Assembly (NCBI GenBank): GCA_035578155.1
Contig: JAPWDM010000015.1
Location: forward strand, 7,562,709 to 7,626,708
Length of the DNA: 64,000 nucleotides
Source: Brachynemurus nebulosus
Lineage: Eukaryota; Arthropoda; Insecta; Neuroptera; Myrmeleontidae
Reading direction: 5' to 3'
This document shows, in pieces, positions 43,281 through 55,324 of the stretch. Both the position numbers and the translations under genes were made by a program. The notes beneath the pieces were generated by a model. It did not search any database. It was not told the DNA's origin and saw only the letters and a list, made by a program, of their open reading frames with translations. The number at the start of each line of letters is the position of its first letter. The stretch's first letter is position 1.

Positions 43281-45484
43281 ATAGTTTGTAACTCTATAGT
43301 TTGTAACTGTGTAAATATTTTTTTTTAATTTTTTTGTAAATATTTTCTATAATTGTAAATAATTTATTTAGTAATAATTTTATGTATAAGTTTTTTCAAT
43401 TTATTTTTTATACGTATAGATATTTTATAATTTTATTTTAGAAATATAAATGTATTTAAGTATAATAAATAAGTATGTAGGAATAAGTATATAAATAAAT
43501 CAATTTTTTTAATGTAAACATCTTTCTTATTTTTTTTCTTGTACCTATTGCCACGTCATCTTTGGATGACTGTTGCAAAGTACTTACATAGATCTGCTAA
43601 TCAAACATTTAATCAATATATCAACCTAGTGACATCTAATGAAATAACATAAAACTTATTAAAATCACGGATGGGTAGATTTCAACTCGATGTGCACTCA
43701 AATAATATGTTACGCTTGAATTTTGTTATTAAAGTGGCCACTCGTGGCGTTGTTGTATGGAACTTAAACTGTAAAAGTCTAGAATGTTCTAGAAAAAGGT
43801 TTGATTATGTTTCAACTATGGAACATAAATTACTTTTAGTACGGAAGTCGTAATGGACACATGTAAGTTTTGATTCACTCTTAAATTTATTCTTTTTTGG
43901 GCTTACTAAGTAGTAATGTAGCACGTAACTTTTCAAATTTATTATTTAAATTCAGAATATGTATTTTTGCAATTAATTAGACGTCTCGTTTTATTTAAAA
44001 TTTATTTCTGTCTTGAAATGTAAAAATTTTGGCAATTATTTAAATTATACTTAACTGTTGACCAAATTGTTTCACGCTGTATTCATTTGACACGTGGATT
44101 AGTTAATTTTTCTGTCAATCAGTTTAAGTATTTCATTGCATTTTTCATGTTTTACTTAATCTTTGGCTTAGATGTCCAACGGCGTCTAAATTAATTCGTA
44201 ATTCAGGTTATAATTTTAAATTTTATTTATCCTTTGGCTTACATGCCCTATGTCTAAGTTAATTGATAGTTTAGTTAAATTAATTAATTTTATCATTTAG
44301 TTTAATATCAACGTTTAGTATATTGTGATCCGTTCGAAATCCGTCCTCAAAGTCACGTGGAGCTCACACCTCACGGCAGGTGTATTAAATTTAAAATTTA
44401 ACGTTGTAACTTTTCATTTAATAATATTGTAACCTTTTTTGCTTAATAAGCTTGTAATGTTTTTATTTAGTATTTTGTAAAATTCAGTTCCACCCATTTA
44501 ATTTTTGTGAATTAAGATTCTTCTGCTTCAAAGCCGTGTATTTATAATGTATCATTTAGTTTGTTAAGTTGACAAGTACATTATGGTATCTCAGCCTTAG
44601 TTTGCATGTCATCGTCACGTCAGTCCGTTGTTCCGTGTTTCATTTAAGGTCTTAATCTTATCCTCTAATTTAGTGTACTATAGTTTAGGTCAGTTTAATT
44701 CGACATCTTTAGGTTATGTTAATCTTAATTTTTCTTAGTCAGTTTTAATTGCATGGTAGTTTCTTAACAAATAGTTGTAAGGTAGTTACACTGTTAGCCG
44801 CTCTCGTGGCCAGGCGCAGTGGACGTGTCCACTGCACAAATTTTATCTCAATAAATGTCAAATTTTTGTTAAGATGGAATCTCTAGTTTTATTTACATTT
44901 TACAATCACCGTATTAACATTGCCTAAGCCATACGCTTCCACCACATACTGCGCCGCTCTGATCCTCGAACTTTATCCTTGCACATCATTTACCTCGCCA
45001 ATAATTTACTTTATGCCACCCACACAAATAATAATATATTATTCATATATTATCCAATAAATTATTTATTTTCTTTGCCGCACTATTCAATTTCAGTTCA
45101 ACCACATACGCATAATACAGTTATGTGTACAACACATTCTTTACCTACACACAGTTGTATAAAAAACTTGAATCACTACAAAAACTAGTTTTACAACGAC
45201 ACACAAAAAAAATTCATTCATTTTTATAAACAACCTAGAGAAGGTCACTATTCATATACAAACAAAAATTTCACTTTCTTTCAAACCCAAGATTAAACAA
45301 GGTCGTTAAACATAGACAAAGTTCGCTTTCACTAAAATTCAAAAATTGGGTGTCAAAAAACTGGGTGAACTTGTGGTGTAGTGGATCGGACTAGGTCAAT
45401 ATAGATTAGCGGGTTAACGGGACAATATGGGTCAGTGGGCTAGGGGTCAATAAACCCATTTGTGCTCGAACTGGCATAGTCTTA
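43281..45484. other. AT-rich sequence, no gene recognised
   Basis: Expected to include the 3' LTR of the BEL element at its right side, but no LTR pair could be matched by eye. A CTCAATAAATGTC signal near 44848 follows ~800 bp that read like a promoter/UTR or solo-LTR-like block on the plus strand. Short frames (43671-43853, 44979-45188) have no motifs. Confidence 0.35.
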
Positions 45485-48400
45485 CTACTTCTCTGTTACC
45501 CGCGGTACAGGTAATTCAGCCATCATTGGAGTAATCGCTTTTGGCCGTAATTTAAAACAAAAATTGCAAAGTGTAATACGTTTTCTAACAACATTACGTG
45601 CCGACAATATCCAGCATTTTTGACGTAGTAGTGATAATGTAAGATGGGGACCAGTATGCAAATTTTTAGAATGAACGTATTCTATTAGAATGTTTACAAA
45701 ATGATCATTCTTTCGCAATAAATATGGATGTAAATGGTCATAATTTAAATGTGACTTTCCTAAACGACCACCTACCCTTAATAACCCTTCTTTATCTAAA
45801 AATGGATTTAACGATCGTAAAAACGGGGAGCATAATTTACGATTTTTTATTAATTTCATTTCGTCACTAAAATAAATATGCTGAACTATACGTAACAAAA
45901 TTTTTTCTGATTTCTCAAGATCACTAGCTGAAATGAAACTATTACTATTTGGGAGTATTTTAACGAAACGTAAAACATACACAACTATTCGAAGAAGTTT
46001 TGGCCAGGAAGAAATACGTAAAATCAAATCACGTAAAGTATTGTTCGAATTATCTACTATAAGCGAGGTATGTACAGGTTCTAATTTCTCTACATCTACG
46101 AATGAATTTAAATCTATTACTGATAAGACAGGCCACTGATCTTCACACAGTGACATCCAGGATGGACCACTAATCCAAGAATTTTGCTCAAGCAAATGCT
46201 TAGGAGTCATTCCCCGTGATAAACAATCACTGGGATTTAGTTTACCATCAACATGAAACCTAATTGCACTAGGCAATAATGAGTGGATTTTTGCTACACG
46301 ATTTGCAACAAATGGTTTAAATTTATTTACTGAGCTGCTGATCCAGTGAAGAGTAATTGTTGAATCAGCAAATGCAAAAATGTTTTCTAATTGTACTCGA
46401 GTAGAAATATTATCAATTACCGTCTTTAATAAGTTGGCTAAAAGTAAAGCTCCACAAAGCTTAAGTCGGGCAATACTAATTATTTTCGATGGCGCTACTT
46501 TTGATTTAGCGCAAAGCAAATTTGTCGTAATATTTTCTATTGTAACTACCTTTATGTAAATTAAAGCTCCATAACTACGGCTACAAGCATCCGAAAAACC
46601 AAATAATGAAATTTTTACGTTATTTGTAATTTTTACAAATCGAGGAACTTTAAAATTTTCTAGTAACTGCAATTCAGAGTAAAATTTCTCCCAAAGTTTC
46701 TTGATTTCAGCACCAGGGTTATCATCTCAGTCTATTTTAGAATCCCATAAATTTTTAATAATTAGTTTTAAGTGAAGTGTAACTGGAGACAAGAAACCTA
46801 ATGGATCCCAAATCCGTGCAACGGTTGATAATATATTTCTTTTAGTACATTTTTGATTGGGACGATGCATAGCAAAGGAAAAACTATCTGTATGAGGGTC
46901 CCACTGAAAGCCTAGAACTTTTAAAGTACAACATTTAATATTCACAAAATTATCAAATTCTACAATATAATTTAATCGAATATTTTCAGGAATAAAATTC
47001 CATAATAAATTACTATTAGTGGACCATTTGACTAAATCAAGTCCTCCAGATTTAAACATTTCAAGTAATTGCTTAAAAACGGATTTAGCATTTTCAATAC
47101 CGTTGACACTAACAGTGACATCATCTACGAAAATGTCTGTTTCGACCACTTTGGCTGCTAAAGGAAAATTTTTACACTCGTCAAAACTAAGTTGCTTAAT
47201 TGTTCTCAATGCTAAGAATGGAACTGCATTTACTTCAAATGTTACTACGTTCAGTTGATATGTGCAAATAGGATCATTCGGGGAAAATATCCATAAAATT
47301 CGTTGATACGAACGATGTTCGGGAATTACTAATATATTACGATACATTTGACAAACATCCGCAATCATTGCAATTTCGAACAATCTAAAATTAATGAGTA
47401 TGTTGAATATGTTTGTGTGTAATTTTGGACCCGCGTAAAGAGTATCGTTAAGTGACGATGAGTTTGAAGTTTTTGCGCTAGCATCAAATACTATACGAAC
47501 GGGAGTACTAATACTTTGTTTGAATACTGGAAAATGAGGTAAATAATACTGACTACTACTAACGAAACCATTACTATCTAACGACATGTGTCCTTGTTCC
47601 AAATAGTCTCTAATGATATTGTCATAATCAATTTTCAAAGTTGGAGAAGACTGAAATTTTTTCTCCAAAAAATGAAATCTCCTAAGAGCTATATCGAGGG
47701 AATTTCCTAAAATCGGCGGATATTCTTTAAAAGGTAACGCAACCATATAACGTGCAGATTCGTTACGCTGAACAGTGGATTTATAAAAATTTTCAACTTG
47801 AATGTTTGGATCAGTTGTTTGATCTTCAGGTAGATCTTCAATTTCCCAAAATTTTTGAATTAAATCTTCTAGTGCAGGTTCAATTACCGTGCAAAATGAA
47901 TGAACATTTTCATTACAAAATATGGGAGCTCGTATCACGTATCCCAAATTAGTTGGGACAGCTATGGGTGTTCCGGGTGGACCAACGATTTTTGAACAAA
48001 CTAGTAAGCTTGCTGTGAGTTCGGCACCTAAAATACCGTTAATTTCTTGTGTATTATAAAAAATGATCATCAGCTAGAGGTAATTTTGAAATGTAATCTA
48101 ATTCATTTAATTCAACTAAGTTAGATGGAAGCTCATTTATAATGTTGTCTACCACAAATGCATCCATTTGATAATTTACCGAAGAATCGAAACGAGAAGA
48201 AAATACTATGTTCCGTACTAAACCCTTAACTGGACGAGTAGCTTCACCAATACCAATAACGGATGAACGTAATGGTTGAATTTTTAAATTTAATTTCTTA
48301 CAACACTTCAATGTTAAGAAATTAGACTGACTAGCTGAATCTAATAACACGCGAATTAATTGTTGGCAACCTGAAGGACTTGTTACATTTATAATTGCAC

Positions 48401-48980
48401 TTGATAACAATGTAGTGTATTTTAGTTTAGATTTTGTACACAAGGACACAAATGAATTTTGATTAATTTGTTCTTGCGAATTTTCGGGTTGAACGGTTTG
48501 ATTTGTTTCTATTGATTCTTTATTGGATTTATTATCGTTGTTTTTGTTATTGTCAAAATGCAGTAGCGTGTGATGGTGAGTTTTACAAATTCGACAACTA
48601 TTATTTGAAGGACAATTTAATACTTTATGTCTAGAGTCCAAACAATTTAAGCATAAATTTAATTTTCGAGCAGTTTCATATCTAGTAGAAGGATTTAGTT
48701 TTAGAAATTCACTACGTTTAGCAGCCGAATGTATCGTTGTACTGCAAGTTGGACAACTTTTTGAAATATTATTTTTTGTTTTAGTATAAGCTACAAAAGA
48801 ATGAGTAATCTTCTGTTTACTACTAGGTTTACTATGCTGATTTGAATTGCAGGAACTACGATTAGTTTTAGAATTTTGATCACTAGAATTGGGTAAATGA
48901 CAAGGTTTTAGCCTGTTTTTTAACGAACTGTACAAGTTCATTGTACGATGGAATTGTATTATGATCGGCAGACATTTCAA
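45485..48980 (-). pseudogene. BEL/Pao Pol (zinc knuckle, protease, RT, RNase H, partial integrase), interrupted
   Basis: 48980-48054 has two Cys/His knuckles ('LCLNCLDSRHKVLNC', 'CRICKTHHHTLLH') and a protease ('VLLDSASQSNFL'). 48070-46727 is the BEL-type RT: 'PVRIVFDASAKTSNSSSLND', 'LHTNIFNILINFRLF', 'FVDDVTVSV' (the YxDD box) and 'RIWDPLGFLSPVTL'. After one in-frame TGA (~46725) the frame 46672-45485 holds RNase H ('FSDACSRSYGALIY', 'FADSTITLHWI', 'NPSDCLSRG') and the integrase finger ('LHTGPHLTLSLLRQKCWI', 'CNFC'). The integrase D,D,E core is deleted. A shift separates protease from RT. Confidence 0.88.
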
Positions 48981-49772
48981 AAAATTTTCGAGTTTGTGAA
49001 TCTAATTTCGAAAAAGCAATGTAAACCAACATATAGTCCGCTAAATCATCTATATCTAAATTTTTTAACGCTTTAACGGCAGTATCAAATTTTTCCAAAA
49101 ACGCATTTAAACAACCAACAGATTCGTTTTGTGACGTTTTAAAATCAACAATTTGTGATAAATAAGTATGGGCTAATAAACGCTTATCTTCAAATCTATC
49201 TTTCAAAGTATTCAAAATGATTTCATAATTAGCAGCAGTAGGTAAAATTCCTACACAAATATCTAAAGCTTTGCCTCTTAGGGCTGATAACAAGTAATGA
49301 ACTTTGCAAGAATTATCAAGTTGATCATTATTATGAATGAGAGTACGAAAAGATTCATAAAATAACGGCCATTGTTTTTTTATCCCCATTAAATTCTATA
49401 ATATCAATTTTTGGAAGACGAGGTTGCACTGTAGTTACTATGCTTTTATTACTTGATTCACCATTGTTACCATTCGATTGCAACTGCTTATACGCTTCTT
49501 CGATATGACCAAGCAGCTGATTCGCACTATCAATAATTTGGAAATTAGGAACATGATTTTCATCTAATTGCAAGTTGACATCAATTATTTCATCTACTAT
49601 TAAGTCCATTTAATATTTTATACACATTGTTGTACTCTGCTAGAAAATTTTTTATTGTTGTAGCGTTATTAAGTTTACTGCTATAATCATAAACACGCTG
49701 AATTTGAGTAAAACAGGCTTCTTTTTTAGCAACTAATCGTTTTAATTTTCGATTTAAACTAACTTCGGTCAT
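48883..49772 (-). pseudogene. BEL/Pao Gag, frameshifted
   Basis: ATG at 49772 ('MTEVSLNRKLKRLVAKKEAC', a typical BEL Gag N-terminus). Segment 49609-49355 has 'RLPKIDIIEFNGDKK'. After another shift, segment 49389-48883 has 'QWPLFYESFRTLIHNNDQLD', 'KVHYLLSALRGKALDI' and 'YEIILNTLKDRFEDKRLLAH', the DUF1759 pattern of BEL/Pao Gag. It forms the particle shell. At least two one-base shifts break it. Confidence 0.85.
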
Positions 49773-50735
49773 TTTTGACAGAAAATTTTAAAAATAACTA
49801 TTTGAACTGGAAATTAAATTTTTATATAAATAAAGGCTAAGTAACTATAAACAATAACAATCAACAGATGATTGTATCGTATTAATTATTTTTAATGAGT
49901 AGTAAATAATAATACGTGAATGAATCGAAACTTGAATGAAATGCTTAATAAATTCTAATACAAGTCACTACCAGTAAACTATTTTTTGAATTTATTCTAT
50001 TACGTAAGAACCACTACTTCAACTAACAATATCGTACATAATTATTATTTTAAAAAAATGGCGAAATTTTGTAATTTATTCGTAATTTTCAAGAGGAGTT
50101 TTGAAAAGATGTTAGTAATATAACTACGAAAATATGAATTTTCTGAAAATAGGAACTAATATATATTCAAATAGAAATTACCGGTAATATCCGGCTAGAA
50201 GTCAGACCAAAATGAAGGGGCCAAGAAAAAATATCTAAAAATGTGTTGAAAATCAATTTTCTTAGATCCTTCATAAAGAGAAATGAGCAGAGGACTGTAA
50301 AATGAATGTATTAAGAAAACAAAGAAACTTATCGGTTAATGTCGAAATTAATTGAAGCACAACTTGTACTCACTATAAGGTTTTTGAAAAATAAAATAGG
50401 AAATAAGGAATTGTAGGTACAAGAGTTTTCACTAAAACAATTGAATTTACTAACTAGGTTTAACGAAAAATCTGGCACAACCGGTAATTAATATGAAATA
50501 TACGAAAGAAAGTATTAACTATATGAAAGAATTCTTAAATACTATTATCTATTGAATTTTTTTTGATTTTTTTTTTACTATGAAATTTTAGAGAACTGTT
50601 CTATAGGAAACTTAAACTCGAATTAGCTATTTTCTTGTTTTTAAAGGGAATAAATAAGTTACATAACTTATTATTATAATAGGTATCTAATTTTAAAAAT
50701 ACGAAAATACCAGTGGTTCTAAAGCACTGGCCTAA
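49773..50735. other. presumed BEL leader plus unassigned AT-rich sequence
   Basis: Should contain the BEL leader and 5' LTR, then the remaining MADF intron up to the Harbinger nuclease gene end at 50736. No LTR border or primer-binding site could be identified. Confidence 0.35.
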
Positions 50736-52762
50736 CTAGTCATCATAAGTATAAAATGGCAAGTTATTTTCTTCGAGGTAACCATCTCGAAGAAGATTGT
50801 GTAAACAACAAGCTGTTAGTATCAGGTCATCAACAGCATCTGGCGCTATACCAATAGGCATATAAAATACTCTAAACACTTGACTTAATAGCCCAAAACC
50901 ATTTTATGTCACTCGACGACCTCGATATAATCTATAGTTATACATTTGCTTATGTCTTTCTAATCTTGCCACTCTTCTAGGATAGGGCTTCATCATATAA
51001 ATATTTGGTCCAAATGCTTCATCTCCAATCAGAAAATGGGGTAACATAACATCAGTTGATGGCAAAGTTTTCTGTGGCGGTATATTAAATCTTCCACTTG
51101 CTATTCTTTTTCCTATCACTGATTTTTGAAATATTCCACTATCAGATTCTTTGCCGTAAGCCCCAACATCTACTGCTGTAAATTTATAATTAGCATCCAC
51201 TATTGCCATCAACACAACTGAAAAATAATTTTTATAATTAAAAAAAGTGACCCACTCTTCTTGGGTGTTATGATGCGCACATGTTTGCCATCAATTCCTC
51301 CAACGCAGTTAGGAATATTCCATTTGCGCCAAAAATCTTGTTCAATACATTTGAATTGGTTTTCGATGTGAGGTGGCAATAAAAGTGGCATTAATTTTTG
51401 TCTCATAACTTTAAGCACATGTTTCACAATTCGGGATACGTAACACTCTGATATACAGTATGCAAATGACAGCGATTTGAAAGTTCCATCTGTGGCCAAA
51501 AACCTGTAACAAACATTTTTGTTAATTTAAAGGTAGAGATTGTAAGAAAAAATGGAAAGCTATTCGTGATGATTACAACAGATATAAGAAAAACAGGAAA
51601 TTGGGTACTGGTTCGGCTGCCCCAAAAAATCAGAAAGATGAGAGACAAAGTCAATTATCTTTTTTAGACAGTGTTGTGTAGCACAGATCCGGAGGATCCA
51701 ATATATCTGAGTCGCCTTAGGAAGTTACAGACAGTGAAGATAGTGTTAATACCAGTGAAATAAATGTTGAAGAGCAAGGAGATTCTCCAGACGTTATTTT
51801 GTCCTGTAATGATGAATTCAGTCATAGTGAAAGTAAAAAAAAAAGGACAAAAATACAACTGAAACAGTCAATGATGATTCGAAAGTACAAATGAAAACTC
51901 AATCAGAGGAAAAACGCCAAAAGAAACGTCATAACGAAGATGGTTTACTAAAGATGTGGAAAAAAAAGGTAGACCTTACTTCAGTCAATTGTAAAAAAAA
52001 AAGAAAGATGACGACGTGGAATACTTTTGCCGTCATATCGCAGAAGTCTTAAGAAATTTGCCAGCAGTGAAGAAAGCTCAAGCTAAAAAACATTTAAATG
52101 CAGTTCCTTCGGAGTATGAGATCATGACAGCAAGACAAAGTTCTTCATCTCCTTCAATTTATTACATCATTACCAGACTTTCAAGCATCGTCATCAGCAC
52201 AGTACTTTGCGAGTTCTTCGCTAAATGCTGCACGTGAGTTGCCAGGATCTAGTAATGCAACTCATGTGTCTGCACCAAATAGCGTGCATCAGTTAGAACC
52301 TCTAATTTCACCACAAATACCAGGTCACGTCTATTACATACCAAACGCCTATTCTGCTATCAGTGCCATGTCAGCCTCAACTAAAGCCACAGATATATTA
52401 CTTCAGGAAAATCAGAACAATGTAGCGAATCAACAATTTTATGATTTGTAAACTTACCTCAAAGTTAAAAATAATTTTTCCTCAGCATTTATAGCATGTA
52501 GATTTTTTGGTTCAATTTCGTTACAAATAAAACTGAGTACAAAATCAAACTGTTTTTTATTTAAACCACAATAGTCTCCGAATTTTTCTTCATTGCTCAT
52601 CAAATGTTTCTTAAATAGTACTGAATAACTTCCTTCATGTGGTCTACATTTAAACATAGGATCGATTGGTTTTCTTTTTTTTTCTAGTATGTAATAGCAA
52701 TAAGTCATCATCGTCCTCCCCCTAAGAGAAACAAAAGAGCATTGTTTGACATCCTCTCTCAC
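50736..52762 (-). pseudogene. Harbinger (DDE_4) nuclease, two exons, catalytic Glu codon replaced by stop
   Basis: Exon 1 (to 52458) has 'GSYSVLFKKHLMSNEEKFGD', 'FDFVLSFI' and 'EEKLFLTLR', then a donor GTAAGT. The acceptor TTACAG joins at 51504 to give 'TLR-FLATDGTFKSLSFAYC' in frame. Exon 2 has 'WRKWNIPNCVGGIDGKHVRI' (first Asp), 'AIVDANYKFTAVDVGAYG', 'PHFLIGDEAFG' (second Asp) and 'MMKPYPRR'. Then, where the family has R-x-V-x-E-N-x-F-G, the gene reads 'RRVT-stop-NGFG': the third catalytic residue is TAA. After it the frame goes on to 'LILTACCLHNLLRDG' and ends at 50736-50738. One base is missing in a T-run near 51236. With these two lesions repaired by nature it would be a normal-length nuclease; as it stands it is inactive. 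Confidence 0.88.
51534..52451 (+). pseudogene. MADF-BESS protein, terminal exon (antisense within the nuclease intron)
   Basis: Starts after an acceptor AG at 51532-51533 and completes the MADF domain ('RDCKKKWKAIRDDYNRYKKN'). A Ser/Asp/Glu-rich linker with two stops (near 51680 and 51720) follows. After a shift near 51838 comes a basic linker. The BESS motif then reads 'DDVEYFCRHIAEVLRNLPAV' and 'KKAQAKKHLNAVPSEYE' (~52010-52120), and a final ~70-codon tail ends in TAA at 52449-52451. BESS motifs mediate protein-protein contacts. The exon lies wholly in the 953-bp intron of the oppositely oriented nuclease gene: 29 bp after the nuclease acceptor side and 4 bp before its donor. Confidence 0.82.
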
Positions 52763-53258
52763 ACAAATCTTCGAAACGACTGCAAGTTTTAGGTCGCTGG
52801 TGGCGAATTTAATCAGACATTTTTCTCAGTATAAAATCTGGTATTTTATAACAGGTATGCAGATTTTGTGAAAATAAATTAACAATAAACATTTAAATTG
52901 TGGGGAAAACCGGCAAACTTTAAAATATTGCATCAGGATTAGGTATTAAGAGAAAAGGTACATCAAAATATAGGGCGTCACCTTCTTATAGTAAATAAAT
53001 TAAAAATAGAATAAAAGAAAGAAATATTTATAAACAAAAACCAAGAAATTTATACAAAATTAAGGATATTGTATAAGATATTAAATGAAGTCGTGTACTT
53101 GCTTAAGTAAACAATTACTGACATGTTTAGATGTAAGTCGGCACGGGTTGCTGTGTTTCAAATTCCAAGAAATTTAATGTTTGGGCATAAAACAAATAAA
53201 ATAAAAGGTTATGTGCTAAGAAAAAACGGCGTCTATTTTTTTGGGACACCCTAATATA
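52763..53258. other. expected Harbinger right end; no TIR found
   Basis: AT-rich. No reverse complement of the left-end AAGGTGCGATTCC sequence was found. It leads directly into MITE copy 3. Confidence 0.4.
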
Positions 53259-53398
53259 CAGGGTGTAAAACAAATAACTTTCGTCCTTTTGTGGGGTGAC
53301 TCATAGCACCCTGTAGACACTAAAACCGCAGGAATTTTTTCGGAATTAACAGTCGCGTCACCCTGGATAAGGATAAGAGTTATTACTCTTACACCCTG
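53259..53398. mobile_element. MITE, family 'CAGGGTGTAA', copy 3
   Basis: 140 bp, TA on both sides, followed by a (TA)n tract. Left end CAGGGTGTAAAACAAATAAC, right end inverted CAGGGTGTAAGAGTAATAAC. The first ~110 bp are almost identical to copy 1 at 28.2 kb. Confidence 0.87.
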
Positions 53399-53406
53399 TA
53401 TTTATA

Positions 53407-53424
53407 CATATATACATATATACG

Positions 53425-53515
<91 letters not shown>
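53407..53515. repeat. (TA)n microsatellite
   Basis: An imperfect start (TACATATATACG) and then ~35 AT dinucleotides. Confidence 0.93.
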
Positions 53516-53517
<2 letters not shown>

Positions 53518-53810
53518 TGAGAAACTTAAAGAGGGAAAGGTAAACAACAGCCTTTCCTTAGATCATTATATACAGAGAGTTCAAATTATCTTAAAAATTT
53601 ATCTTTTCCATACATTTCATACATATAATAAATAATATGTTATATAGCGAATACACCTACACAAATGTAATTAATGTAAGTTAATAAAAGTAGCAGTTAA
53701 AAAAAAATTTACCATTAGAAAATGCTAACACTTAAACACTAATTTTTAAACTTATGTCATACATCAATCCAAATAAAAATAAAATTACACTAATATGAAT
53801 ATGTAGTCAT

Positions 53811-55324
53811 TTATTTTAATTCTTTTAAGACTTTTTCGTAAGTTATTTTTCTCATTTTATCTAAATAATCCAACATCTCACCACAACATTCATCTTGTAC
53901 TTTAAACCATGAATAAAACTCCATAAAAGAAGAATATGCGTCTTCAGCTTTCATGGTTGAAACTACATCTTCATCAGAAGTATCCTCGTCACTTCGAGAA
54001 GTAATCAGTTCTTCGTCATCAAAAAAATCATATCCCATGTCATTTCTGTCGCAGTTTAACCAGTCATTGACACTGTGTTCACTAATATCCCTGTATTCTT
54101 CAACCCTTTTTAAAGTTCCTATTATATCTTCAAAATTTAGTTCTGGTGGTTGCCATATCTATTGGTAACAAATGTTGCCACGCTTTTTTTAATGTGTACG
54201 TTTTAATACTATCCCATGCTTGACACAAAAACTTACACGCATCATTTAAATGAACGCTACGAAAAAATGAAGTAAGTTTATGGTCTGTATTTTGCATAAG
54301 TAGTTCTTGTAAAAGAAGTTTTCTATAATTATATTTAAATTGTGAAATTACACCTTGATCCATTGGTTGGATCAGCGCCGTTACATTCGGTGGTAAAAGT
54401 ATCACTGAAAAGTCACTATTTATTTCATTTCAAGTTGCACTATTTAAATGAGATGGTGCGTTGTCGATAATTAAAATAGTTTTATTTTTATTTCCAGTAA
54501 ATATTTTAAATTCGGACACTTCTTTTATAAATATATTTCTATACCAGTACAAAAAAGTCTGTGAATCCATCCAACCACTTTTTTGACCCATGTAATGGAG
54601 AGGTAAATTTTCTATTTGTTTATGGCACCTAGGTTTTTCTGACTTTCCAATCACTAGTATTTTAACTTTATGACTTCCGTCAGCATTGGCACATAAAAGA
54701 GTCGTTATTCGTTCCTCATTTTTTTTGATACCAGGAGCCGATGCTTCTTTAGAAATAACAAGAGTCTTTTTTGGTAACATCTTCCAAAAAACACCGGTTT
54801 CATTTGCATTATAAATATCGGATAAACGATAACCTTTGTTGAAAATCTCAGAGTATAAAAATTCTTTAAAAACTTCAGCAGCTGGCACACCACATGAAAG
54901 TCTCTCTCCTTTTAAACTTAAATTTCTAATACCATGCCGTCTTTTAAAACATCTTAAGCAACCGGCAGTAGCTTTAAAATTGGGCGGTCCACCTAGTTTT
55001 TTATTTAATTCTAAAGCTTTAGCACACAGTACACTTCCAGATATTGGTTGACCCAAGCTTCGCTTTTGTATAAACCACTGATAGCAAACTTTATCTAAAT
55101 TTTGAAGTCGTGGTTCCTTGATCATCTTATTAGATTTTATTTTCGCACCACACTTTTGGTATAAGTCCATTATTTTCGTTTCATTTTTTTTAATTCGAGA
55201 AATCACCGAAACTGAAACTATATGTCCGTGCTATATATGATAAACTTCTTCCCTTTATTATCTCTCCTAGTATTTCAATTTTTTGATTTAAATTAAAATG
55301 TTTCCTACGTTTAATTGTTTCCAT
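53811..55324 (-). pseudogene. Tigger/pogo transposase (CENPB HTH + DDE_1), first catalytic Asp changed to Asn
   Basis: ATG at 55324-55322: 'METIKRRKHFNLNQKIEILG' starts the CENPB-type HTH. A one-base shift near 55215 enters frame 55206 ('KKNETKIMDLYQKCGAKIKS'). The second HTH has 'WFIQKRSLGQPISGSVLCAK'. The DDE domain has 'IYNANETGVFWKMLPKKT', where the family has N-A-D-E-T-G, so the first catalytic Asp is Asn. It continues with 'GWMDSQTFLYWY', 'ILIIDNAPSHLN' (second Asp), a TGA near 54430, and 'LLPPNVTALIQPMDQGVI' (third Asp region). The acidic C-terminus lies in 54038-53811 after another shift. Ends were not identified. It is inactive both by substitution and by breaks. Confidence 0.87.

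Larger units (their letters stand above)
45485..49772 (-). mobile_element. BEL/Pao LTR retrotransposon, internal region
   Basis: gag, protease, RT, RNase H and the integrase zinc-binding domain lie in order on the minus strand. The catalytic integrase core is absent: the frame ends 'ELPVPRVTEK', two stops follow, and the next bases fit a deletion into non-coding DNA. LTRs were not identified on either side. It lies within the large MADF intron. Confidence 0.85.
37632..52762. mobile_element. Harbinger-type transposon enlarged by nested insertions (proposed)
   Basis: A left-end candidate follows TTA (37629-37631): AAGGTGCGATTCCGATGCAG, then a run of CTGCGGACTGC repeats typical of PIF/Harbinger termini. 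Inside are the two genes expected of an animal Harbinger: a MADF/BESS DNA-binding protein (exon 1 at 37820-37982, exon 2 at 51534-52451, plus strand) and a DDE_4-type nuclease (50736-52762, minus strand). The 13.5-kb first intron holds a Tigger relic, a Polinton-type polymerase gene, another gene and a BEL element. A matching right TIR was not found near 52.8 kb, so the right edge is provisional and a deletion there is possible. That these parts form one element is an inference resting on the in-phase exon join. Confidence 0.55.

Noticed and set aside
44340..44900. Possible solo LTR in plus orientation
   Set aside because: It has a poly(A)-like signal, but no second copy, no TG/CA borders with a target duplication and no primer-binding site could be shown.
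47019..47952. Plus-strand ORFs opposite BEL RT
   Set aside because: Antisense shadows of the BEL pol gene.
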